Below, piece by piece: positions 44,343 through 55,061 of a stretch of DNA of 64,000 nucleotides (position 1 is its first letter; the number at the start of each line of letters is the position of its first letter). The notes under the pieces were generated by a model. It did no database searches. It was not told the DNA's origin and worked only from the letters and a program-made list of their open reading frames with translations. The position numbers were made by a program, and so were the translations under genes. The stretch is taken from the NCBI GenBank assembly GCA_023014485.1, contig JAJOZX010005537.1:62001-126000 (forward strand), in the 5' to 3' direction. This DNA comes from Bathynomus jamesi. Its lineage: Eukaryota; Arthropoda; Malacostraca; Isopoda; Cirolanidae.

Positions 44343-45180
44343 ATAAAGTAATCTGATTTACTAATTGCATTTAATATAATCAAGATCACCAAATTTCAAA
44401 ACAAATAACAATGCTTGAATTATACTATAATGAATGAATATATATGTATTCTGTGTATTGTAATGTAATTGTAATGTAATCTTTTCTCAATACTATTACA
44501 TGTATTTTCTTATTTATTTTTATATCTATCTTTAATATGGCAGCTTTATATAAAAATATACATAACTCTATATATCTTTTATATATGGACATAGAAATGG
44601 GTAAAATATAATCATACATATATAACAGCAATAGCAAAAATAAGAGACTTACTTTGATAAATTGGAATTGATTTTAATGAAACATGTAGGCAACTATTAA
44701 ATAAACTAATGAATTTAAAAAGGTCGCAGTGACAGGCAGGTTGGCAAAACTGCATTTTAGGCACGTAAATTTATTAATTTTTGCTACTTTCTAAAAGTTT
44801 AAAACCTGCAATAATTTTAACAAATTGAAGAAGTTATTAATACATTTGCCTTTTTATATACTATTAATAAATACAAATAAAAAAAATTAAAAAATTACAA
44901 TATTAATAAATACAAAATAAAAAAAACAAACAAATAATTACAAAAATCTAAATAAATTATATCTATTTCATGTAACAGAAATACTGTCAACACCCTCAAT
45001 TAAGATTCTAGGATATATCTCATCAGGACCAACTGACTTATGTTTATTTAAACTTTATATACGAGTATAATAGATTGGCTGCCAATTTTTTTTACCTCAG
45101 GTCTAGGGGGCCAACTTCCCTTTTTCTAGGGGGGCCCATCTACCACATGGTAGACTGACAGCCTAGCCAGTCCGCCACTG
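44343..45180. other. hAT2 5' non-coding end
   Basis: About 840 bp, AT-rich, no gene. It contains A and AAT-rich runs and ends with the terminal repeat. Probably promoter and transposase-binding region of hAT2, by position. Confidence 0.6.
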
Positions 45181-45188
45181 GTAACCGA

Positions 45189-47267
45189 TCGCCCTCTCCG
45201 GAGTGAACCAGAGGTTCAGCGTACTGGTGATGTTTGTTGTGTTCGTTGTTGTGCTAGAGCGGTACAGTCTGTCATAATGTGTTCAATTGTTTGTGGTGTG
45301 TCCTGGCACAGTGGCAGGTGTCGACTGTGGAGTTGTCTAATCTGTGTTTATATGTCTGTAAGTTCGGGTGATGTCCATATCGGAATCGTGCTAAGTTAAC
45401 TCGATCCGATCTGCTCAGGCTGGTCTCTGACCTGTCAATGGGTGGCGGCTTCGCACCTAGGACCACATTCAAACCGAGTCGTGTCAGTGCTTTGTGGGCT
45501 AGGTGTGTGTGTGTGGTATGTGTTTTCTGTACTGTGTGATGTCTGTGGAGCGTTATATGGATTGGAGTATTTGGTTATAATGTGTCTCTGGTGTTATCTT
45601 AATGGTGCGAGGTGTTGGTGCATGATTGTACATGTAGTGGCAAGGGTGTTGTGGGTTAGTTGTCGCTGCTGCCATGAATTGTGTTCCCCTCATGTCTAAA
45701 TGCTCCCTAACTTTCAGTATTTTTGTTTCTGTGTACAGGTGTTCTATTGGTGTTGTTTGAGTACATCCTGTAATGATACGAAGTGCGTTGTTTTGTATTG
45801 TCTGTAAGGTATTTATGCGTGTGTTTGAGATAATGGGTGCCCAGCATGGGCTAGCATAGTCCATAACTGAGCGAATATATTGTTTGTATATGAGTGATGT
45901 TGTTTCCTGCTGGTGTCCAAAGTTTGTGCCTGTTAGTACCCTAAGCGTGTTAAGTCTTGACGTACATTTGTTTTTAATGTCCTGAATGTGGTTTGCTAAA
46001 GATAATGATGTGTTGTATGTGACCCCAAGTATTTTGGTCCTGTGAGTGTGTGGAATGTTGGTGTTGTTTAGTGTAAGCTGTGGAGTTATTTGGTGTTCTT
46101 TTGTGTTGCTTGTTAGCAAGGTGATGGTTGATTTTGTGGGCGCTACTTTGAGTCTATTGTGTGTGAGCCAGTCTTGTAAACTGTTTATGTATGTTTGTAG
46201 GTTATTTGTAGCGGTGTCGATGTTATTGTGGGTGGATGTTAGAGTGATGTCACCTGCATATGATGATAAGGTAACCTTGTTATCTATGGGTGTTGGAATG
46301 TCATGCATGTATAAGTTGAACAGTGTTGGTGAGAGAACAGAGCCTTGAGGGACCCCGTTCGGAAAAAACTTGTGTTTGGAGGACTTGCCATTAAATGTGA
46401 CATGTGAGTATCTTCCTGAAAAATAGTTGCTCAGCCACCTTTTGGTGTTATTGTGCATTTTTGTGTTGAGTATTTTGTTTATGAGAGGGAAGCGTGGGAT
46501 AGCATCAAATGCTTTACTAATGTCTATTGTTGCTAATAGTGTACGTTGAGCTGGTCTTCTAGAGTTGATGCCATCCATGATGTGCTGCGTGAGGTTAGTG
46601 AGTAATGTCGTGGTTGAGTGGTGAGGTCTGAATCCATGTTGAGTAGGCGATAGTGGTATGTGTGGGTTGGTGATTTGTAAGATTAGTCTTTCTGTTACTT
46701 TGGAAGGTGTGCATAGTAAAGTAATGGGTCTATAGGAAGCTGGTTCTGTTGGATTTTTGTTTGGTTTGAGTAGTGTAATAATTTTACCTTGTTTTCATAT
46801 GCCAGGAATAATACAGTGTTGGTGTGAATATGTGCTGATGTTTATGAGAGCTAATATTCCCTGTGGGCCCAAGTGTTTAAGGTGTATGTTAGATATGTTG
46901 TCTGGTCCAGTAGCCTTTGAATTCTTAATGTTTTTGATGATCTCGGTGGTCTGGTCTGTATTGAAGGGTGTAATGGTCGTGTCGTGTCTGTAGGTTTTCT
47001 TGTTTCTGGCTGTTTGTCTGTCTGCGTGTCTGTGGAGTAGTTTAGCGTTGTTATGAATTCCCTAAATGTTTCTGTTTATTTTTCTTTAAGTTTGTTGTTT
47101 ATTTCTGTGTTGGGCTGTTGTATCTGCTGTTTTATGGCTTGTTTGTGTGGTGTTTGTGTGTTATGTTTGAGGTTTTACGTTGCCTTATGAGGTGGGCTAT
47201 TTCTCTAGTGTAATTTGGGTTGTATTTCCTAATGTTGCCCTTGGGTATGTATTTGTTTTCATTACTG
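45189..47267 (-). pseudogene. LINE (jockey/I-like) reverse transcriptase ORF
   Basis: Minus strand. The open frame 46578-45553 includes TLLATIDISKAFDAI, then FPNGVPQGSVLSPTLFNLYM and SSYAGDITLTST, where the catalytic F/YADD has become YAGD. After it come the thumb and connection text (LKVAPTKS, YIRSVMDYASPCW, IQNNALRIITG). 45472-45272 encodes the C-terminal LSRSDRVNLARFRYGHH and a Cys/His remnant (CHCARTHH). 46579-47267 encodes the RT N-terminal and linker in broken frames (YIPKGNIRKYNPNY). The ORF end is at 12480-12524 and its upstream linker at 54178-54300. A 5'-truncated, dead copy. Confidence 0.9.
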
Positions 47268-47871
47268 ATGATAGACTAGGCCATTTTCACGAAAAGTGGC
47301 CTGTAAAAAATTGTAGAGGCATTTTTGAGTAGAAGCTGGTGACTAGTGTTTTTGACCTATTTCAAGGGTCCTCTTAATGATGAAATAGGATACCAAGCTA
47401 TATTTTTAGTTTTTACCTTCAAAATAGCTAAAAAACATAATGACCGAAAGTCGATTCTTTGTAAAATGGCGCTATGCGTTTCTTTTACACTTTCGTCAAT
47501 AATTAACGGATTTTGACGAAAATTGGCATTTTGCATCACTGGATCACGTGGAAACTCTTCTATAAATATCAGCATTCTATCTTTGCTAGGGAAAAAGTTG
47601 GCCCACTAACATAATGTAATGTTTTTATTACAGTGACGTAGTTGGGGGCAGGAGATAGAAAGCGAGCAATTACAAGTGGACAAGTTTTGTTCTTTGGTTC
47701 TGTCTAGACACATGATTTATGACTGTGGTCTATGGAACCAATAAAATAACTGGGATATATACACCGAACATTATATTTAAAAACATGCTACATATATTGC
47801 ACAAAACCATTGTAAACTTAAGCAGATTGAGAAGTACTGTTACTTTATGTGCTGTCGTTAAGACAGCCATC

Positions 47872-50083
47872 CTACCCAGTTGCCTTCCTACATCCACAAG
47901 CTGCAGTACATGGAAGTTTAGTTTTTCTGCATTTGCAACGCATGGTTCGACACCTAGCAAGACAAGAGCAAGACACAAGCTCAACACAAGCCTCAGGGAT
48001 CGGATCAAGTGTCAATAGTATGGGCCGCAATCCCGAATTGTCTTGTCTCCATCCCATCTCAGTGACTTCGGAAAGTTGTGGAAATGGGCGGTGAGCATTT
48101 TTCCAAAGTGTACACTGATAATGCACACGCTGTATATGATATTTACAGGAATCACTTGTGAGGGGCATCAGTTCTGGTTTGCAGGATTTTTCAAACATAA
48201 TTTTGCGTGCGGCATCAACACCCTCAACACCATAAGTTCTGCACATGAACGTTTCTGCTGACTTCAGTTGATTTGGTGTTAAATTTCCTACTCCCAAGCC
48301 AAGCAGAAGCTGGTGATGCTGCAGAAATACTTTCCATGCTGTCTGCTTTGTGTGCCCAGAAATATGGGCATGAAATGGAAGAAGAGATTCCAGTGAATTT
48401 GGTGGAAGGTTATCATAGACTGCACGGACAGGGATGTACTTCCTCCTTTTGGCTGTTCCGGCCATCATCCAAAGATTATCACAATGTATTTTTGCAAAAT
48501 GTGATACCAAGAGTAAAAGGACATCTGTGTCTCTTGCAGAAACCACGATGTTGTCAAAATGACAGTTGATCGCATGCAGAACAAAATGGGTATCTGCTTC
48601 CTCATGTGCCGCTCTTATGGGGTTCAGATTCGTTGTGCCACGAGAAGACCTGGCATCCTGCTCATCTTCGAAACCGCCTGCAACTATTATCTCCTTGTCT
48701 CTCGGAGCATGTAACAGAAGTTCCTCAGAGAGAAAGTGAGCCAGATTTGCCTTGTTTTCTGGTAAGGCAATGAAATTCAGCCATGATTTTGGTAGCGATA
48801 CCTCTCGGCCATCAATTACGCGTCGGATTGGTCAAGTAGTCTTCGTACGTCTGTTGCGTGTTCCTGCTTTTATAGATTCTTCTCGGTATCTATAAAAAAT
48901 GACATCTATACGTTCATATGCCATTCCTGACTGGATGATTGACCTTGTGAATATATCAGCTAAATCTCCAAACGTCTTGGCACCGTCTGGCTTTCCAATA
49001 GAAAGCACACGGGCTTGTCCATCTATCGGTAGACATGCAGAGCTGTTGTTGAGATCTAGTGTGCTGGGACACTCAATGTCTGAAGTCAAAGTCTACCATT
49101 CAAAAATGTGTTCAATTGTTGTTTCCCAAGTTCTTTGGCTTGAAGTAACGACTCTTGTATTTTGTCATTTGCAAGATCTTTTGTGGCAGTGTTTTGAAGA
49201 ACTGTTGGCTGTACGTCAGGAATACCTCGAAACGCTGGAGAATGGCAAGCAGCCGTTGTTCGTCTGCATTGTCTCGACGTTGCCTTGCTGGTTTTGATTC
49301 GTTGTGGCTGATTATATCCTTAGGGTAGATTCCAAACATTTCCTGTGTATCGGCAGCAATATGCGACCTCAGATTGTATGACAATGCCCATCGATTTAGT
49401 GCAGAGTTGGTGTTTGTGATGCCAACAATCCCGCCACCTCTTTTTCCAGTTCCATTTAGCCACTCTTGGAGCTTGATCTGCGTCCACCTGGTTGAATTTA
49501 CGTTTTGATCGTTTTACTACAAAGTTTCCTTGCTGAAATTCTACTAGCACGGCCGCTGGTAGGTTGTACATGTCTGCTACATAAACAGGACCCCATCTTC
49601 CATAGTTGTAGTGATCATACTCAGGAAAAAAGGTAACATGCAGGTGAAAGAATGGAGATGCAAATCCCATATTCCATCTCGCTGGGCCCTCGTGAACATC
49701 AAAAGAATCGACACCATTTCCATGTATCCCCAACAGAAAGAGAAGTTTACATTTTCCAGCTTTTTCCTGTCTACAAATGCTGACTTGAATGTGAGAAATT
49801 TTGGATTACTGAAGAGGGTGATCAGTATCTGTGCCTCACTGAAGTTCACAGAAGCCTTTGAAATCTGTTCAAACATTTCTGCATCACATTCTTCCAAATA
49901 GGCGAGAAGGTTTGGACCTAACAGACACCACAAAGTTTGCAACGTAAGTTTATGTGCACGCATAGCCTTGTTGTATTTCTTTCCAGCCATTGCAGCTTCC
50001 ACAGTATTTTGTCCGATTATGCCTGCTTCGGTCCATGCTTCTGCAAGTCCTGAGCTCCCCATGTGCTCCCCTATAACCTTCAA
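47872..50083 (-). pseudogene. Protein Y of the 6.9-kb element, broken
   Basis: About 740 codons in at least five frames. In order: GLAEAWTEAGIIGQNTVEAA; MEMVSILLMFTRAQRDGIW; YDHYNYGRWGPVYVADMYNL; SYNLRSHIAADTQEMFG; DGREVSLPKSWLNF; SARDTDVLLLLVSHF, whose layout recalls the Asp-rich motif of PIN/FEN-like nucleases; LPFHAHISGHT (relatives usually have a FHA..GCDT-type motif here); and a Cys-rich tail (LVSCSCLARCRTMRCKC, then TAACGC). I recall this architecture from repeated uncharacterised proteins of cnidarians and arthropods but cannot name it. The N-terminus appears missing. A nuclease role is a guess. Confidence 0.6.
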
Positions 50084-50089
50084 TTATTA

Positions 50090-50520
50090 TTATTAATTAT
50101 TAAATTATTAAATTATAATATATATTTAAATTATAATATTTATTTATTTAAATTATAATATTAAGAATACGGGCAGTATTCTGAGAATGAGAATAAGAGA
50201 ATCCACTATCAAATATATCCCACATGTCGCTCTATACCTCAAAACACCAACTGTAATTCCAACACAATTTCTCTGCACCTGCACCTGACATTTCACAGCA
50301 TTCGCTCCTCCTTCCCAGCACGCATTCCATTTCGCAAAGGCGACGCCAGTTACAATGTTTCATAATAAAACAATTACACCAGTACACATTTGAAAACTTG
50401 TCGATCGATTTTTACAAACTAGTTGGTGATTCTATATAATTTGAGTGTGCTGATCTAAAAAGTATAGTTAGTTTTTCCCTATCACGTGTGGTTTTCTTAC
50501 TACAGGGTGTGTCATAAATC
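50090..50520. other. AT-rich stretch without a gene
   Basis: TTATTA and AAATTATAAT repeats at 50085-50165, then unremarkable sequence. No coding frame or RNA gene seen. Confidence 0.5.
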
Positions 50521-50559
50521 CCCCATTTATCCCCAAATGTGAACCATCTTATCGAGACC

Positions 50560-51410
50560 AACATTGGATTGCACATGCTAAACCATAAATTTTGTTGTTA
50601 TAGACTACAGTAACGCTTACATAATAATGTAGGGTAAATATATATAACAACCAGTCCCGTTCCCAGCAAAATACTCTCTCCCCCCCCATCAATGGGTGGT
50701 GTGAAAAAACTGCACTGTTGGAGATTGACCTCAATTAAACCTACCTCAATTTCCCAACCCCTAACGCAGGTTAAAATTAATCCAACCTATTAAATTAGGA
50801 CTCGAGAATCCAGAAATGGTCCGGAGCAAATAGGATGATTAAAGTCACAGATACAATTCCCACAAATAAAACCATAGAAAATTTACTACGGTTCATGCAA
50901 TAAATTGGGGATATTTGTTAACTGTTAACCGAAAGGTAAAGTGAAAGAATTGACTCACCTCAGTTGGTCAATGGATGATGTAGCGTCTTGTAGAGTTAAT
51001 CTTAAAATCGTAGTCTTCAGTTAAGCTAATTCAAGTAGGCCTATTCTGGGTACACTAGCCTGTATTGGTTTTTAACTTCAACCTTTGTTTGTCACTATTT
51101 CTGTAGTAGTTCGCAAGCCAACTCCGTAATTGTTCCTCTCTTCATGCGATCAAAAGGAAGAACGAACTGAAGCCAAGGTTCTGGTGTTTGACTTCAGTTT
51201 TGTTGGCTGGTTGTTGTTGTCGGTGGGAGATAATCTCACCGAGCACACCCTTCACCACATAGTAATAAATTACTAATGTGGATATGACCCAGTATGATGA
51301 ACAATTATTCACATACCTTTGTTAACCATAAATTATTGTACATTAAAGAGACTACCAAATCTATTTCCTCTGAGGACCACTTCTGCTCTCTCTCAACCAC
51401 CCTCCCAATA
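50560..51410 (-). repeat. Solo-LTR-like segment related to the BEL LTR
   Basis: Shares layout and words with the BEL LTRs at 36.1 and 42.8 kb: ATGGTCCGGAGC (versus ATGGTCCAGAGC), GTGGGAGATAATCTCACCGAGCACACCC-like promoter text, ATAAATTACTA, and a CCACCCTCCCAA end. It is diverged and I could not fix both ends or a target duplication. Confidence 0.4.
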
Positions 51411-51666
51411 TCCTAAATTTCATAGGTGGTTAACATTTTGGGACAGATGAGGTATTACAACACCCCTTGTAGCACGAAATCTTTAGGTGATAGAGTAAAA
51501 CCTAATTAAAGCAGAATTAAATAGCTCCTAGCTCCTGGACAAGCATATTGCTTGTTTATGAAAGAATAAAAAAATAACTGAAAGAAACAAAAAGATATTT
51601 ACCTTCTTTACTTGCAAACATTTCAGGACTTATTCCAAAGACTTAAGACTACGAAGGTAGATCTGA

Positions 51667-53557
51667 CTAATGACGACTAAACCGGTGCTTCTTTGATGTT
51701 TTCTTATGCTGTGCGTTAGGCTGATCTCGTTGCAGACACCAGCAGTAATCCGCCATCATATTTGTATGCCATCTTCCTTGATATCTTCTTTCCATGGTTT
51801 TGATGTCCTGGTGAAATCGTTCCCCTTGTTCCTCACTGACATCTCCGAGATTTTCGGGAAAACGGTCAAGATGCGAAAATAAGAAGTGAACTTTCAGGTT
51901 CATGTTGCAGCCTTAGGCGCAAAACTTTTTAAGCATATTTTCCACCAGTCTTTCATAATTTTGGCTTTTGTAGTTTCCCAAGACGTTTTCAACAACATCT
52001 TTGAAACCAAGCAATGCTTCTTTTTCTTTATTGGTCATTGTGTTCAGGAAATGATCGTCTGTCAATAACTTTCTAATCTGAGGACGGTAGGACCTATAAA
52101 AACACCTTCCTTTATTTTCTCGTAGCTAATCTTTGGATATTTTGAACAAATGTACTTGAAACTCACCTTCTCTATTCAATGCTTTGACATACTCTTTCAT
52201 CAAGCCTAACTTAATGTGCAAGGGTGGTAGGAGGATTTTATTTGGTTCAACTAGATGTTCATGTAAAATGTTCTTTGATCCTGGGGTAAGATTCTCTCTA
52301 GGAGGCCAAGTTTTCCTCTTCCAGTGCTGGTCACGTGCTCGACTATCCCATTCGCAGATGAAACATGGCATCTTAATGTATCCTGATTGCTGCCCAAGTA
52401 ACATGCAAAGGACTTTGAGATCCCCACACAATATCCATCCGTGATTTTGATACTGAATTTTTTCCAGAAGCAGTTTCATGTTATCATAGGTCTCTTTTAA
52501 ATGAGTAGAATGGGCCACTGGGATTGATGCATATTTGTTACCGTTGTGCAGTAACACTCCTTTTAGACTGGTTTTAGAGGAGTCTATAAACAACCTCCAG
52601 TTACTGGTTTGGTATTCGATGCCTAGCTTGCACACTAATCCTGTGATGTCCTTGCAAAATACCAAGGGACCATCTTCTTCGAAAAAAGGCACGAAGTCTT
52701 TCTCACGATTTCTGTACCAAGCGAAGTATGTGTCGGATGCCAATAAATTGTTCTCCTGCAATCTAGACCCCAAAAGTTCTGCAGAGTCCTTAGGCAGATT
52801 CAAATCCCTGACTAAGTCATTTAGTTCGGCTTGGGTTAATGGTTTAGGAGGATCTCGGTCAGCTGTTGGCTGTTCATAAACATCATCATTGTCTGGATTT
52901 GGAGCTGAATCAGAATCTGAATTGTATTGATCCAGACTCTCGGGTGGGCGGGGAATAGGAACTTCTGGACCATGGGGTACCGGTCTTATTGCAGATGGAA
53001 GACTTGGGTATTGAAGGCTCTCTTTATTCTTTGCATTATAACTAGGCTGACCATATTTCCTTGAGACAAAAACGGGACATTGGGATGGCAAAAAAGGGAC
53101 GGGGTTATGTAATATTCTGTATTCATGAAAAAGTAAGTACATAAACCGGGACAAAATTGACATTTTTATTAAAACGACGGGACGGCCAGGAAATATAAAA
53201 CAAACGGTACTGTCCCGTTCAAAACGGTACGTATGGTCAGCCTAATTATAACCTTTAGCATTGCAAGAACAGAAGTAGCAGTCGTTGGTATGGTTTTCTA
53301 GGCTCGCGCCATACCATAGGGATCCCAAATGGCAAACTTTTCTTTTTACCTTTGCTCCAATTCCTTAGTGCCGCAACACACGTAAGACAAACCTTGTGTG
53401 GAGCCCAACTTTTGTCTTGATCTCCTAATTTAATTCCAAAATAAGCATGATAAGCTCTCTTAATGAAGGTCGTTACATTTGTCCTTTGTTTTACAACATA
53501 CCGACCACAAATATAACAAAATATGTCTGGACTATGGGTACATCCTCTAGAAGCCAT
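51667..53557 (-). pseudogene. Protein X of the 6.9-kb element, copy 2
   Basis: Homologous to the protein at 33029-34723. Start MASRGCTHSPDIFCYICGRY; the second Cys pair is HKVCLTCVAAL after KLGDQDKSWAPH. After a 202-bp MITE (53043-53244) it continues with PSAIRPVPHGPEVPIPRPP, CFICEWDSRARDQHW, LLPPLHIKLGLMKEYVKAL, and after a broken stretch (51904-52125) MNLKVHFLFSHLDRFP, SEEQGERFHQDI and MMADYCW. The copies are clearly diverged. Shared blocks identify conserved residues: the N-terminal Cys pairs, the CEWDSRAR block and the GERFHQ block. Confidence 0.7.
53043..53244. mobile_element. 202-bp hAT-type MITE
   Basis: Flanked by a perfect 8-bp duplication ATTATAAC (53035-53042 and 53245-53252). Ends TAGGCTGACCATA and the inverse ATGGTCAGCCTA. 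No coding capacity. It splits protein X copy 2. Confidence 0.9.
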
Positions 53558-54177
53558 TATTAAAATTTTAAAGATAATGTTAGAATTATCTATCTGAAAA
53601 ATATGAAAAAAACGAAATTAATTAAAGATAAAAAAGGTAAAAAATTACAAAACGCCCCAAAATTGTTTTGCTAATAACTTTAAAACTGTGGGTGATAGAA
53701 AAAAACTGGTAGCATTTTTTAATTCAGCGCAGCGAACTCTGCTTCAGAATCACAACTCAAAATAAAGAAATCGATTTTCATGCAGACCGGTGTTATTATT
53801 GAAACTGCCTTTACATATTGGGATGCCTTATACCTCATATTGTTAAGGATATTCAGTACTAAGACTGATTTTATTACTTGTTCTAAACACTACAATATTC
53901 GAATTTAACCCTATAACGCAGGAATTTTTTGTAGGGTTAAGTTATGAATGCGTGTATTTGAAAAGTTAACTAAAGGCAACATGTGACGGTAAAGGGTTAA
54001 GCTATTTTCGGAGTCATTTTCTTATTCAATTTTCAACATGAAAAACAAAATTTCAGCTTGGTATCCTGTTTTTCTAGATTCAGCACCCTTCAATTAGTCT
54101 AAAAATACTGGATACCAACTTCTACTCAAAAATGCCCCTTCATGGAAAACCTCAAGAATATGGTCTAGTTTATGATA

Positions 54178-54308
54178 TGATTAAATGTCTTGAGTGTTGT
54201 ATTGATGTTTATGATGGTTATGCTATTTAATGTGGTGAATTGTTCCTCAGTCTGTATTTTGAACTGTTCCCAATCAGCTTTCTTGTAATTTCTGTAAGTG
54301 TGCTACAA
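54178..54308 (-). pseudogene. LINE linker region, 5' truncated end
   Basis: Minus strand encodes NYKKADWEQFKIQTEEQF and ends TTLKTFNHI, joining the frame at 47267. The LINE stops at about 54308, where Harbinger coding sequence resumes, so this copy is 5' truncated, as is usual for LINEs. I could not define the LINE target duplication. Confidence 0.8.
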
Positions 54309-54607
54309 TTAGTGGCTCCATAAATAATAAGGCAAAACACATATGAGAAAAACTATTTCTGCTTAACAAAGACTGGCTGTAACACTTCGTTTCTTGGCCA
54401 CTGGAAGATTCATTGAAGACATGAAATATTCAGATATTATTGCTCCTTCAACATTAAGCGAGATTATCATTGAAACATGTGAAGTGATAACGAGTGTCTT
54501 GAAGGGCTTTTAACGGGTAAATAAAAAACTATTACTCTGTTATATGGCGATATATTTATTTATTGGCATACATAGTTTTGACCAATGATAATTGTAATAG
54601 CGTAGGG
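54309..54607 (+). pseudogene. PIF/Harbinger transposase remnant, 3' part
   Basis: Continues from 12469: LVAP, a stop, INKAKHIMRKTISA, a stop, then QRLAVTLRFLATGRFIEDMK and PSTLSEIIIETCEVITS. The LRFLATG block is diagnostic for Harbinger transposases. The catalytic part is missing, so this is an internally deleted derivative. It ends with the inverted counterpart of CCCYACGCTATTACAAT at 54591-54607. Confidence 0.75.
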
Positions 54608-54968
54608 TGTTAGACCCCGTTAGATATTAGGTTTAGCAATTAGACATAAGAGATACTTACAGGGGCTTTGCTTTAGATCTTCTTTGGGGGCCTATCATTC
54701 GTTCTTTGGGTGCCCATTTGCGACAGCGGCAACAAACCTCGATCAACCCAGTCCTACTTTACCAATTTAAAAGCTATTTACTGACATAATAATTAGACAA
54801 CTTAACCTAATTACCAACTGGTCATCTTAGATTAGACACCAAGTAGGATTTAGAATCAACGATTCCTGCAGATAGAAAATTACATGCTACTTAGGCCGCG
54901 TCTTAATGTTTATGTTTTTGTGTTGCCATTTATTTTACTTTTAGTGACTTCTCCATTCAGTGACTTTT

Positions 54969-55041
<73 letters not shown>

Positions 55042-55049
55042 GCCCGTCA
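54608..55049 (-). repeat. 3' LTR of gypsy D
   Basis: About 442 bp. Plus-strand text starts TGTTAGACCCCG, matching 63885 onward (5' LTR). The other end reads TGACGGGCG on the minus strand, next to a purine-rich tract. It contains a TA run (54974-55040). Confidence 0.85.
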
Positions 55050-55061
55050 CCTCACTCCTCC

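Larger units (their letters stand above)
12533..45180 (-). mobile_element. 32.6-kb hAT transposon (hAT2) enlarged by nested insertions
   Basis: Left end CAGTGGCGGACTGGCT, right end its exact reverse complement. The 8-bp sequence GTAACCGA flanks both ends (12525-12532 and 45181-45188) inside a LINE coding frame that reads across when the element is removed. Its own transposase is on the minus strand, N-terminus near 44.3 kb and C-terminus at 12756. It is split by a BEL element, an unnamed 2.3-kb element and a Polinton-like palindrome. Removing those leaves about 3.1 kb, a normal hAT size. So the large size is most simply due to later insertions, not to cargo carried during transposition. Confidence 0.93.
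47274..54171 (-). mobile_element. 6.9-kb DNA transposon with long inverted ends, genes X and Y
   Basis: ATGATA flanks both ends (47268-47273, 54172-54177) and the LINE frame reads across (TFNHI joins ISNENKY) when it is removed. Ends are GACTAGGCCATTTTC and, inverted, AAACTAGACCATATTC. Inverted similarity extends about 150-200 bp, including GGCATTTTTGAGTAGAAG and GGATACCAAGCT in both ends. Inside, on the minus strand, are gene X (53557-51667) and gene Y (50083-47872). A 202-bp MITE and a solo-LTR-like segment lie inside it. No superfamily assigned. Confidence 0.75.

Noticed and set aside
12533..45180. A giant hAT carrying a virus as purposeful cargo
   Set aside because: Every large piece inside has its own ends and interrupts the transposase codons, so later insertion explains the size more simply.
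45442..46348. Plus-strand frames rich in Cys, Val and Leu opposite the LINE
   Set aside because: They are antisense shadows of the LINE RT frame and have no recognisable motif.
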